Shown here piece by piece: positions 9,382-16,072 of a stretch of DNA of 34,655 nt. The translations under genes were made by a program, and so were the position numbers. Source of the DNA: an uncultured Acidimicrobiales bacterium (GTDB taxonomy: Bacteria > Actinomycetota > Acidimicrobiia > Acidimicrobiales > UBA10347); NCBI GenBank assembly GCA_938015575.1, contig CALLPT010000200.1, positions 1 to 34,655 on the forward strand, given 5' to 3'. Under the pieces are notes generated by a model that was not told the origin of the DNA, ran no database searches, and saw nothing but the letters and a program-made list of their open reading frames with translations. Position 1 is the stretch's first letter. Each line of letters opens with the position of its first letter.

Positions 9382-12039
9382 ATGAGTGATACCGACGAGC
9401 CGACCGGCACCAATCCCGAAGAACCGAACCCGGGTACCGAGGGCGAACGCGCCGAGGTCGCAGGCAACCTGTTGACCAACGTCGAACCGATCGCCATCCA
9501 GACCGAGATGGAACAGTCGTTCCTCGACTACGCGATGTCGGTCATCGTCTCGCGTGCGCTCCCCGATGTGCGCGACGGTCTCAAGCCCGTCCATCGCCGC
9601 ATCATCTGGTCGATGTTCGACGGCGGTATCCGTCCTGACCGCTCGCACGTCAAGTGCGCTCGTGTGGTCGGCGACGTGATGGGCAAGTACCACCCACACG
9701 GCGACAGCGCGATCTACGAAGCGCTGGTCCGGATGGGTCAGACCTTCTCGCTGCGCCATCCGCTCATCGACCCGCACGGCAACTTCGGTTCACCCAACGA
9801 TCCGCCTGCGGCCATGCGCTACACCGAGTGCCGACTGTCCACGCTGGCGATGCGCCTCGTCGACGGGATCGACGAGAACACCGTTGACTTCAACGACAAC
9901 TTCGATGGCTCCGAAGAAGAACCCGAGGTTCTTCCGGCGCGTTTCCCGAACCTGCTGGTCAACGGCAGCCAGGGCATCGCCGTCGGCATGGCCACGAACA
10001 TTCCGCCCCACAATCTGGGCGAGGTCATCGATGCCACGCTGCATCTGATCGAAAACCCCGACGCTGATATCGACGACCTCATGCAGTTCGTCAAGGGCCC
10101 CGATTTCCCGACTGGTGCCCTCGTGCTCGGCACCAAGGGCATTCACGACGCCTATCACACCGGTCGCGGATCGATTCGCATGCGCGCCGTCGCGGAGATC
10201 ACCGAAACCAAGACCGGTGGCAACCAGATCGTCGTTACCGAGATTCCGTATCAGACCTCGGTCGAGTCGATCGAGGAAAAGGCCGCGACCATGGTCAACA
10301 ACGGTCGCATCGAGGGCATCCGCAAAATCCGCAACGAATCGGCCAAGGGCAAGACCCGCCTCGTGTTCGAGCTGCGCCGCGACGCAGTCCCCAAGGTCGT
10401 CCTCAACAACCTGTACAAGGTCACGCCGCTCCAGACCACGTTCAGCGTGAACATGGTTGCGCTCGACGATGGCGTGCCCCGCACGATGAACCTGCGCGAC
10501 GTACTCGTCGCGTACGTCGCTCACCAGGTCGAGGTCATCACCCGTCGATCGCAGTACCGCCTGGACAAGGCCAAGGCTCGCGAACACATCGTCGAAGGCC
10601 TGATCCGAGCCATCGACATGATCGACGAGATCATCGCCACGATCCGGGCTTCAGAAGATCGAGGCGCCGCTCGCGAAGCGCTGATGGCCGGAACGTTTTC
10701 CTTTAGCGAGGTTCAGGCCAACCACATTCTCGACATGTCGCTGGTCAGCCTCACCCGTCTTGGTGCCAGCCGCCTCCAAGAAGAGCTCGCGACGTTGCGA
10801 GAGACGATCGCCGACCTCGAAGAGATCCTCGGCAGCGAACAGCGCATGCGCAATGTCATCAGCGAAGAGTTGACCGAGGTTCGCGACGACTATGCGAACG
10901 ACCGTCGCACCGAGCTCACCTTCGATCCAGGCGAGTTCGACATCGAGGACCTCATCGATGACGAAGAACTGATCTTCACGCTGACCGATGGCGGCTACGT
11001 CAAGACAACGCCAGCCGACGAGTTCCGCACCCAAGGTCGCGGCGGTCGTGGCGTCAAGGGAGCCAAGCTCAAAGAAGGCGACCTCGTCGAAGTCATGATG
11101 CATACGACCGCGCACGCCTACATGCTGTTCTTCACGAACCAGGGCAAGGTCTACCAGCTGCGCGCCCACGAGATACCGGTGGGCAGTCGCACGTCGCGAG
11201 GCACCGCGATCGTGAACCTGCTGCAGCTCGACCCAGACGAGCAGGTCATGGCGGTGATCGATACCCGTGACTACGAGACGGTTCGCTACCTGCTGTTTGT
11301 GACCGCCGGGGGCATCGTCAAGAAGACGGCGTTCAGCGCCTATTCGAACATCCGCCAGAACGGTCTGCGAGCGGTCAACCTTCGCGAAGGCGACGAGCTC
11401 GTTCGCGTCGTCCCGATCAGTGGTGATTTCGACGTCTGCCTCATCACGAGCGATGGTCAGCTCATGCGCTTCAACCCCGAAGAAGCTCGCGAGATGGGAC
11501 GCGTCGCTTCGGGCGTCAAGGGCGTCAAGCTCCGTTCCGAAGATGCCGCGGTCGTCTCGTGTGCCGCAGCCCTAGAGGACCATGAATTGCTCGTCGTCAC
11601 CAGCAACGGTCTCGGCAAGCGGACTGCATTCGACGCATTTGGTGCCAAGCACCGCGGTGGCATGGGGATGCGGGTAATGAAACTTCGTGGCGAAGGCACC
11701 GAGATTGTGCGTGCCCTGTCGGTGCTTCCGGACGACGAGGTCATGTTGATCGCGTCGAATGGTGTGATCATTCGAATCCCCGTTTCCGAGATCTCGATGC
11801 AGGGACGCGACGCTTCGGGTGTCCGGGTCATGTCGGTACCCGAGGGCGAGCGGGTTGTCGCCGTCACCGTGGTGCGCGAGCCCGAGAGCGACGATGACGA
11901 TGAACAAGGCGATGTCGCCGCCGAAGCTGGCGGCGAGTCGGCGACGGCAATCGACACGACGGCAATCGACACGACGGCAATCGACAGCGAAGATGGTGCT
12001 GCGGCCGAGGCGAACGCTGACGCCACCGAAGAGGAATAG
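9382..12039 (+). CDS. gyrA: DNA gyrase subunit A
   Basis: The breakage-reunion subunit of gyrase. The protein is 885 aa, with an acidic 35-residue N-terminal extension before the conserved [21 protein letters not shown]. The active-site tyrosine is Tyr147 in AMRYTECR. The quinolone-resistance segment reads [14 protein letters not shown], with Ser and Glu at the two positions that commonly mutate, so a wild-type-like drug-sensitive sequence is expected. The GyrA box QGRGGRGV starts at residue 551 and six beta-pinwheel blades follow. The acidic tail ends in a tandem (AIDTT)2AIDS repeat. The ATG at 9382 has a good GGAGGACTGAGAG upstream. Confidence 0.98.
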   Translation: MSDTDEPTGTNPEEPNPGTEGERAEVAGNLLTNVEPIAIQTEMEQSFLDYAMSVIVSRALPDVRDGLKPVHRRIIWSMFDGGIRPDRSHVKCARVVGDVMGKYHPHGDSAIYEALVRMGQTFSLRHPLIDPHGNFGSPNDPPAAMRYTECRLSTLAMRLVDGIDENTVDFNDNFDGSEEEPEVLPARFPNLLVNGSQGIAVGMATNIPPHNLGEVIDATLHLIENPDADIDDLMQFVKGPDFPTGALVLGTKGIHDAYHTGRGSIRMRAVAEITETKTGGNQIVVTEIPYQTSVESIEEKAATMVNNGRIEGIRKIRNESAKGKTRLVFELRRDAVPKVVLNNLYKVTPLQTTFSVNMVALDDGVPRTMNLRDVLVAYVAHQVEVITRRSQYRLDKAKAREHIVEGLIRAIDMIDEIIATIRASEDRGAAREALMAGTFSFSEVQANHILDMSLVSLTRLGASRLQEELATLRETIADLEEILGSEQRMRNVISEELTEVRDDYANDRRTELTFDPGEFDIEDLIDDEELIFTLTDGGYVKTTPADEFRTQGRGGRGVKGAKLKEGDLVEVMMHTTAHAYMLFFTNQGKVYQLRAHEIPVGSRTSRGTAIVNLLQLDPDEQVMAVIDTRDYETVRYLLFVTAGGIVKKTAFSAYSNIRQNGLRAVNLREGDELVRVVPISGDFDVCLITSDGQLMRFNPEEAREMGRVASGVKGVKLRSEDAAVVSCAAALEDHELLVVTSNGLGKRTAFDAFGAKHRGGMGMRVMKLRGEGTEIVRALSVLPDDEVMLIASNGVIIRIPVSEISMQGRDASGVRVMSVPEGERVVAVTVVREPESDDDDEQGDVAAEAGGESATAIDTTAIDTTAIDSEDGAAAEANADATEEE
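11943..11987 (+). repeat. 15-bp tandem repeat in gyrA tail
   Basis: The unit GACGGCAATCGACAC occurs three times in a row (the last copy differs at its final base). It encodes AIDTT repeats in the acidic, probably disordered C-terminal tail of GyrA. Confidence 0.85.
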
Positions 12040-12127
12040 CTCGGTCGCCGGCGAGCGTCGGCGCCAAGCACACAGGTCGCGCTAGCGACATCGGCTTCCC
12101 CCGAGACCATCTCTCGAAGGGACAGCT

Positions 12128-12634
12128 ATGTCTCGATCTCGCGACCTTGGGTCGATGCCGGCAACTGAACAAGGACAGATCGTGGTCCTCGCCGCGGGTG
12201 CCCTTGGTCTGATCATGGCGATCGCGCTTGCCATCGGCCTGGTCGGCATTGCACTTGTTGATCGCACCAATGCGACCGTGGCGGCCGATGCGGTCGCCCT
12301 TGCCGATGCCGTCGATTCTCGGGCCGGTGCGACGCTCGCCGACTGGTATGAACGCCATGGCTACACGGTCGACGCCACCGACGGGTGGGCGAGCGCACTG
12401 GGTGATCGAGGCCGGGCCCGATCCCGAGCGATAGCGGATCGCGAAGTGCGGGTCGCACCCGTGGTGATCGCGATCGTCGCTCGCGCCGAACAGCTCCTCG
12501 GTCGTGAGTTGACCGTGCTGCACCTCGAGGACGTCTCGGTCACCTTCACCTCGACGAGCTCACGTCACTTCGATGCCGTGGCGGCCGAACTCGGTATGTG
12601 TCCGGGTGATTCGGACACATTCACCAGATGCTGA
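12128..12634 (+). CDS. TadE/TadG-like single-pass membrane protein
   Basis: A 168-aa protein beginning with a short basic/polar segment, EQGQ and one long hydrophobic helix (about residues 17-44), then RTNATVAADAVALADA. This N-terminal layout is typical of TadE/TadG-like proteins and of the small secreted TadE-like proteins common in actinobacteria; they assemble or line Tad/Flp pili or are exported through that system. The rest is soluble, mixed alpha/beta by appearance, with two cysteines near the C-terminus. AAGGGA lies upstream of the ATG. No other tad genes are in the window, so the role is uncertain. A GGGGTGCGC/GCGCACCCC inverted repeat follows the gene. Confidence 0.55.
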   Translation: MSRSRDLGSMPATEQGQIVVLAAGALGLIMAIALAIGLVGIALVDRTNATVAADAVALADAVDSRAGATLADWYERHGYTVDATDGWASALGDRGRARSRAIADREVRVAPVVIAIVARAEQLLGRELTVLHLEDVSVTFTSTSSRHFDAVAAELGMCPGDSDTFTRC

Positions 12635-12682
12635 ACGGCAATCGCGCTTCGCCGTTGCTGCGACTAGGGAATGATCCTGCTG

Positions 12683-12713
12683 GGGGTGCGCCCGTGGCCC
12701 CCTCGCGCACCCC
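12683..12713. terminator. Inverted repeat between TadE-like gene and DUF3566 promoter
   Basis: GGGGTGCGC (12683-12691) and GCGCACCCC (12705-12713) are perfect 9-bp complements with a 13-nt loop. There is no T-tract. It could terminate the upstream gene. Because its right arm abuts the -10 TAGACT (12715-12720), it could also be an operator for the next gene. Confidence 0.5.
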
Positions 12714-12714
12714 G

Positions 12715-12731
12715 TAGACTCGGCAACCGTG
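12715..12731 (+). promoter_or_regulatory. Leaderless-type -10 (TAGACT) and GTG of the DUF3566 frame
   Basis: TAGACT (12715-12720) is followed by 8 nt and GTG (12729-12731). A TANNNT box 6-8 bases before a start codon is the usual architecture of actinobacterial leaderless mRNAs. It suggests that translation begins at 12729, upstream of the in-frame amber at 12813. Confidence 0.5.
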
Positions 12732-12815
12732 GCCGACGACGAGCTGACACTCGATCCCGCAGATGACGCGCCAGCAGGTAGTACCGCGTCTACCGACAGC
12801 GCTGCCAACGGCTAG
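12729..12815 (+). other. 28-codon frame ending in amber, in frame with DUF3566 gene
   Basis: From GTG 12729 the frame encodes an acidic peptide (MADDELTLDPADDAPAGS...) and stops at TAG 12813-12815. The same frame continues without another stop as AREDRTVRHNPDDFSLDEQTLGRSAS and into the DUF3566 protein. Composition on both sides of the TAG is similar (acidic, Asp/Ala/Thr-rich, disordered). Either a nonsense mutation or sequencing error has split the N-terminal tail, or this is a short upstream peptide. Confidence 0.5.
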
Positions 12816-12917
12816 GCTCGCGAAGATCGCACCGTCCGCCACAACCCCGACGACTTCTCCCTTGACGAGCAGACCTTGGGTCGCTCGGCAAGCGTCTTCG
12901 ATTCCGGGGTCGATCTG

Positions 12918-13424
12918 ATGGCCCCGATGGCGCCGCCACAACCTGCACCGCCGCCCCAAGCGCCGAGCCAACCCGAGGTGCCGGTCGCGGTACCGATGAG
13001 CCAGCGCGAGCGTCGGCGCCGTGTGCGCCTCGAAGCCCGCCGTGTGCGCCGCATCGTGCGCCATATCGAACCCTGGTCGGTGCTCAAGATTTCGGTCATC
13101 TTCTACATCTGCCTGTGGATGATCTTTTTGTTGGCAGGCGTGCTTCTCTGGAGCTTCGCGGAATCATCAGGCACGCTCGAAAGCGTCGAGGAACTCATCG
13201 AGTCGTTGTTCAGCCTCGAGGAAGAAAACGAGTTCTTCAGCGGCGGGACCATCTTCAGGAATTACGCCATCGGCACGGCGATCTTGTCGATTGCTGGTGT
13301 CGCGTTCAACGTCTTGTTGTGCGTGCTGTACAACCTGATCAGCGATTTGACCGGCGGCATGCGAATCACGGTCATCGAAGAAGAATCGGCCCGCTTCCAG
13401 CCGCCGCGACGCCGTCGCCGCTGA
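12918..13424 (+). CDS. DUF3566 transmembrane protein
   Basis: A DUF3566 protein as is usual downstream of gyrA in actinobacteria. From the ATG at 12918 it is 168 aa: a Pro/Ala-rich N-terminus, a very basic stretch (RERRRRVRLEARRVRRIVRHIEPWS), a transmembrane segment (SVIFYICLWMIFLLAGVLLWSF), an acidic external loop (VEELIESLFSLEEENEFF), a second membrane segment (IGTAILSIAGVAFNVLLCVLYN) and a basic tail. The function of the family is unknown. The start is uncertain: TTG 12876 and a GTG at 12729 are in the same frame, but the latter is separated by an amber codon at 12813. The conserved domain is intact whichever start is used. Confidence 0.75.
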   Translation: MAPMAPPQPAPPPQAPSQPEVPVAVPMSQRERRRRVRLEARRVRRIVRHIEPWSVLKISVIFYICLWMIFLLAGVLLWSFAESSGTLESVEELIESLFSLEEENEFFSGGTIFRNYAIGTAILSIAGVAFNVLLCVLYNLISDLTGGMRITVIEEESARFQPPRRRRR

Positions 13425-13439
13425 TTCGCAAAATCCTTG

Positions 13440-13467
13440 TTGTCGTCTGCGGTCGCCCCGCTACGAT
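13440..13467 (+). promoter_or_regulatory. Candidate tRNA-Ile promoter
   Basis: TTGTCG (13440-13445), a 16-bp spacer and TACGAT (13462-13467) end 13 bp before the tRNA 5' end. TTGTTG at 13437-13442 is an alternative -35 with a 19-bp spacer. Confidence 0.55.
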
Positions 13468-13480
13468 GGCGCAGCACCTC

Positions 13481-13554
<74 letters not shown>

Positions 13555-13587
13555 CGTCGTGTGTCGCCCTGGCGGGCATCTCTCACA

Positions 13588-13613
13588 GAGTTGTTCGCTG
13601 GGGCTCACAACTC
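13588..13613. other. Hairpin after tRNA-Ile
   Basis: GAGTTGT (13588-13594) and ACAACTC (13607-13613) form a perfect 7-bp inverted repeat with a 12-nt loop, 33 bp beyond the tRNA. It may be a 3' processing or termination structure. Confidence 0.4.
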
Positions 13614-13623
13614 CGGTGTCGTG

Positions 13624-13659
13624 CAGCTTCTGGCCTCGGTCAGAAGCTGTTTGCGTTTT
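13624..13659 (+). terminator. Rho-independent terminator of tRNA-Ile transcript
   Basis: CAGCTTCTG (13624-13632), 8-nt loop, CAGAAGCTG (13641-13649) make a perfect 9-bp stem followed by the T-rich TTTGCGTTTT (13650-13659). Confidence 0.75.
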
Positions 13660-13687
13660 GCGAGCTTGTGGGTGTCAGAGCAACGCC

Positions 13688-13743
13688 CCGCGACCCAATG
13701 GTCGCGGACCGACAACCAGCTGCCGGTGTCAGACACCGCAGCT
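13688..13743. other. Two further hairpins before the 46-aa ORF
   Basis: CCGCGACC/GGTCGCGG (13688-13695, 13700-13707; 4-nt loop) is a perfect 8-bp stem. AGCTGCCGGTGT/ACACCGCAGCT (13718-13729, 13733-13743; 3-nt loop) pairs with one bulged C. The second contains the palindrome GGTGTCAGACACC and lies just upstream of the TAGGCT -10 of the next ORF, so it may be an operator or a terminator. Confidence 0.5.
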
Positions 13744-13751
13744 CGTCCTCG

Positions 13752-13766
13752 TAGGCTGGCGTGATG
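13752..13766 (+). promoter_or_regulatory. Leaderless-type -10 (TAGGCT) before the 46-aa ORF
   Basis: TAGGCT (13752-13757), six bases, ATG (13764). The spacing fits a transcript that starts at or next to the A of the start codon. Confidence 0.5.
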
Positions 13767-13904
13767 TTCACCATGCTGCGACGGGCGGTTTTCGGAGCGG
13801 TGATCGCCGCCCTGACCGGCGCGATCCTGCGAATCTTCGGCGGTGACGGGGCTCCACCCCAGCGTGGCGGGTGGCGAGAAATCTCGCCCGACGAACTGGG
13901 CTGA
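13764..13904 (+). CDS. Small hypothetical protein, 46 aa
   Basis: ATG 13764 to TGA 13902-13904. The product has a basic N-terminus, a hydrophobic segment (AVFGAVIAALTGAILRIF) and a polar tail GGDGAPPQRGGWREISPDELG. It looks like a small single-pass or membrane-anchored protein. It ends two bases before the GTG of the dehydrogenase-like gene, which argues for a real, co-translated ORF. A leaderless-type -10 lies at the right distance. The function is not recognised. Confidence 0.6.
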   Translation: MFTMLRRAVFGAVIAALTGAILRIFGGDGAPPQRGGWREISPDELG

Positions 13905-13906
13905 CC

Positions 13907-14938
13907 GTGCGTGTCGCCGTCCTCGGCGCTGGACTCGTCGGACAACGAGCCGCTCGTTACCTTCGTGACCTTGGCAGTGAGGTCACGCTGTATTCACGAG
14001 GGCGCCAGCTTCGCCCGATTGCCGGCATCGAAACCGTCGCCGGGTTCGACCCTGGGCAGCTCAGTACCGACCTCGCGATCTTGGCGACCGAAGCAATGCA
14101 CCAGGTCCAGGTTGCCGAACGGCTGATCCGGCGGGGTATCTCGGTGGTTGCGACGGCGGACCGTCCGCTCGCGGTCCGCACCTTGTGGACACTCGACTCG
14201 CTAGCCCAACAGCACGGTGCCGCGGTGGTTGTCGGCGCTGCGTGTGCGCCCGGCCTCTCCACACTCATGGTTGCCAAGCTGGCCGAAGGGCTTGACGGCG
14301 TTGACACGATCACGACCGCTCGCTTCGGTACCGGAGGCCCGGCCTGTGCTCGCGAGCATCATCGATCCATGGCCGCCGAGGCATGGGAGGTCCAGGACGG
14401 GGCCGGCCGCTGGGCTCGCGGCGGCTCGGGTCGCACGCTCGTGTGGTTCCCGGAACCAGCTGGCCCCCAAGATTGCTATCGAGCCGGGCTCGCCGAGCCG
14501 TTCCTTCTTCAACAGGCATTTCCCGACGTCCGGCGCATTCAATGCCTTCAAGCCGCCACGAGGCGCGATCGTGCCACCGCGCGACTGCCCATGCTGCGCC
14601 CGCCGCATGCTGAAGGTTTGGTCGGTTCTGTGTGGGTTGAGGTTCGGGGCCACACCACGGAACGTGGTGTTGAGCACCGGGTTTTGGCCGCAAGTGCACC
14701 CCAGGCGACCGCTGCGGGTGCCGTTGCGGCGCTGGTTGCTCATGACCTGGTCAACCGAACGTCGACTTTTCAAGGAACGCGTTCGGTGCTTTGGTCTACT
14801 TCTGTCACCCATCTGCTGCAGCGTCTACCCAAGGACATAGGCCTATGGGCTCATACCAGCGCAATCGGGGGACGCCCCCTGTCAGATAGCCCGATTCAGG
14901 CAGCCCGTAAATGGCGGTTTACCCGCGACTTCAGCTGA
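13907..14938 (+). CDS. Saccharopine-dehydrogenase-like NAD(P)-binding protein
   Basis: A 343-aa protein from GTG 13907, two bases after the preceding small ORF. The N-terminus is a Rossmann fold with the GxGxxG motif (VAVLGAGLVGQRAARYL), followed by an acidic/basic strand end (VTLYSRGRQ). The middle (GAACAPGLSTLMVAKLAEGL) resembles the hinge of saccharopine dehydrogenase-type reductases, where a substrate domain is inserted. Such proteins oxidise or reduce amino-acid-like or lipid substrates; the substrate here is unknown. The C-terminus overlaps a long inverted repeat (14876-14944). A longer in-frame start at 13871 would overlap the small ORF and is less likely. Confidence 0.7.
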   Translation: MRVAVLGAGLVGQRAARYLRDLGSEVTLYSRGRQLRPIAGIETVAGFDPGQLSTDLAILATEAMHQVQVAERLIRRGISVVATADRPLAVRTLWTLDSLAQQHGAAVVVGAACAPGLSTLMVAKLAEGLDGVDTITTARFGTGGPACAREHHRSMAAEAWEVQDGAGRWARGGSGRTLVWFPEPAGPQDCYRAGLAEPFLLQQAFPDVRRIQCLQAATRRDRATARLPMLRPPHAEGLVGSVWVEVRGHTTERGVEHRVLAASAPQATAAGAVAALVAHDLVNRTSTFQGTRSVLWSTSVTHLLQRLPKDIGLWAHTSAIGGRPLSDSPIQAARKWRFTRDFS

Positions 14939-14944
14939 CAGGGG
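14867..14944 (+). other. Potential mutually exclusive RNA hairpins at end of dehydrogenase-like gene
   Basis: CCCCTGTCAG (14876-14885) and CTGACAGGGG (14935-14944) are perfect 10-bp complements 49 bases apart. The same C-run can instead pair with GGGGG at 14867-14871 (loop ACG). Inside lies GTAAA-TGGCGG-TTTAC. The layout suggests either a terminator or an attenuator-like switch; part of it is coding. Confidence 0.45.
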
Positions 14945-14985
14945 CCGACTCAATGAATCCCTGCGAAGTATCGGGCACATTTGCC

Positions 14986-15012
14986 TAAAGTCAAGCCGCC
15001 CTTAACCGATTA
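14986..15012 (+). promoter_or_regulatory. FliA/WhiG/SigD-class promoter upstream of the sigma gene
   Basis: TAAA (14986-14989; extended as TAAAGTCAA), 15 bases, then ACCGATTA (15005-15012). The family consensus for sigma-28/SigD/WhiG holoenzymes is TAAA-N15-GCCGATAA. The expected transcript start is near 15019, and a strong stem-loop begins at 15021. The downstream gene encodes a sigma factor of this same class, so autoregulation is the likely meaning. Confidence 0.75.
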
Positions 15013-15020
15013 CTCTCTGT

Positions 15021-15066
15021 GAGTGGCGGCCCGTACGCATGGAGTGACGGGCCGGGGATGCCACTC
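15021..15066 (+). other. 5' stem-loop leader of the sigma-factor mRNA
   Basis: GAGTGGC (15021-15027) pairs with GCCACTC (15060-15066). Directly inside it GGCCCGT (15028-15034) pairs with ACGGGCC (15047-15053), with a 12-nt apical loop and a 6-nt one-sided bulge. The structure starts about where transcription should begin and ends just before the AGAGAGG ribosome-binding site. Confidence 0.65.
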
Positions 15067-15082
15067 AAGAGAGGAACACGGC

Positions 15083-15973
15083 GTGAGCGAAGAACTCGAG
15101 GCCGAGACAACCGAAACAACGTTGTCGCCTGAAGAAATCAATGATCTGATCGAACAGCATGTGCAGTTGGTAAAGCACATCGTGTTCCAGGTCGCCGTCC
15201 ACTTCCCCCGTCACGTGGAGCGTGAAGAGCTCGCACGGGCCGGGGCACTTGGACTGGTCGAAGCCGCTCAGCGCTACAGCCCAGATCGCGGGATTCCGTT
15301 CCAGCGCTTCGCTGCCCGCCGAGTACGGGGCGCCATGCTCGACGCGGTGCGTGCCGCTGACTGGGCACCTCGCTCCGTTCGCCGCCTGTCGCGTCGCTTC
15401 GACGCCATGGAACAGCAGCTTGCCAGCCAGCTCGGCCGCACACCGTCGACGAGCGAGACCGCAGAAGCGCTCGGCATGAATCCGAATGAGCTTTCGAAGC
15501 TCCGTTCGCAGCTCTACCGCTCGGTCGTGCTCGCACTGGAACATGAGGTCGATGGCGAGAACGGCGAGGAACTCAACCTTCTCGACGTGCTGCCGGACCG
15601 TGCCAACCTCGAGCCTGAAGAGCAGCTCGAAGGGCGTGAGCTCTACAGCTACCTCCAGGACGCAATCGCCCTGCTGCCTGAGCGCCACCGCCTGGTGATC
15701 GTGGGCTACTTCCTGGAAGAGCGCACATCGGTCGATCTGGCTCGCTTCCTCGGTGTCACCGAGTCCCGCGTGTCCCAGCTCCGCTCCGATGCTCTCGAGA
15801 TGCTCCGTACCGGCATCTCGTCGCAGTACGAGGACAACGACGACGACGAAGAGACCGGCCGCCGTGCCCAGCGTCGCAAGGCCTACGCCAACGCCATCGG
15901 CGGTGCCAGCGACTGGCGTGAGCGCCTCGACGAGGGTGCCGAGCTCAGCACCCGCATCCGCTCCGTCCTGTAG
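15083..15973 (+). CDS. FliA/WhiG-family RNA polymerase sigma factor
   Basis: A 296-aa alternative sigma factor (sigma-70 group 3). Region 2 runs from about residue 20 to 95 (HVQLVKHIVFQVA, EREELARAGALGLVEAAQRY, FQRFAARRVRGAMLDAVRAADWAPRS), region 3 from about 95 to 160 (LGRTPSTSETAEALGM) and region 4 at about 195-250 (LPERHRLVIVGYFLEERTSVDLARFLGVTESRVSQLRSDAL). The WAPRS/VPRS motif and the VTESRVSQ helix are characteristic of FliA, SigD and WhiG. Start GTG 15083 with AGAGAGGAA upstream. In related bacteria these factors control flagella or sporulation; none of those genes is here. A promoter of the same class precedes the gene. The C-terminal 45 residues are an acidic then basic tail, unusual for the family. 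Confidence 0.9.
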   Translation: MSEELEAETTETTLSPEEINDLIEQHVQLVKHIVFQVAVHFPRHVEREELARAGALGLVEAAQRYSPDRGIPFQRFAARRVRGAMLDAVRAADWAPRSVRRLSRRFDAMEQQLASQLGRTPSTSETAEALGMNPNELSKLRSQLYRSVVLALEHEVDGENGEELNLLDVLPDRANLEPEEQLEGRELYSYLQDAIALLPERHRLVIVGYFLEERTSVDLARFLGVTESRVSQLRSDALEMLRTGISSQYEDNDDDEETGRRAQRRKAYANAIGGASDWRERLDEGAELSTRIRSVL

Positions 15974-16023
15974 CCAATCAAGGTTCCGCCTGCGGAATCC
16001 CCCCAACGGCGACCACATCGACG

Positions 16024-16063
16024 ATGCCGTCGGCTTGAGTGACCACCTCAAGTCCGGCGGCAT
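16024..16063. terminator. Bidirectional hairpin terminator between sigma gene and acyltransferase
   Basis: ATGCCGTCGGCTTGAG (16024-16039) pairs with CTCAAG-T-CCGGCGGCAT (16047-16063) through about 16 base pairs with one bulged T, one G-U pair and a 7-nt loop. It lies between converging genes. A further small hairpin (TTCCGC/GCGGAA) follows the sigma stop. Confidence 0.65.
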
Positions 16064-16072
16064 TGCCGCGTT

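Noticed and set aside
11943-11987. CRISPR-like repeat array
   Set aside because: Three contiguous 15-bp units without spacers, in frame inside gyrA; it is an ordinary coding tandem repeat.
13556-13763. tRNA-Ala or other tRNA after tRNA-Ile
   Set aside because: No acceptor stem or T-loop can be folded; only simple hairpins are present.
15021-15066. c-di-GMP (GEMM) riboswitch before the sigma gene
   Set aside because: The stems do not carry the conserved GEMM core or its tetraloop-receptor pattern; it is reported as an unassigned structured leader.
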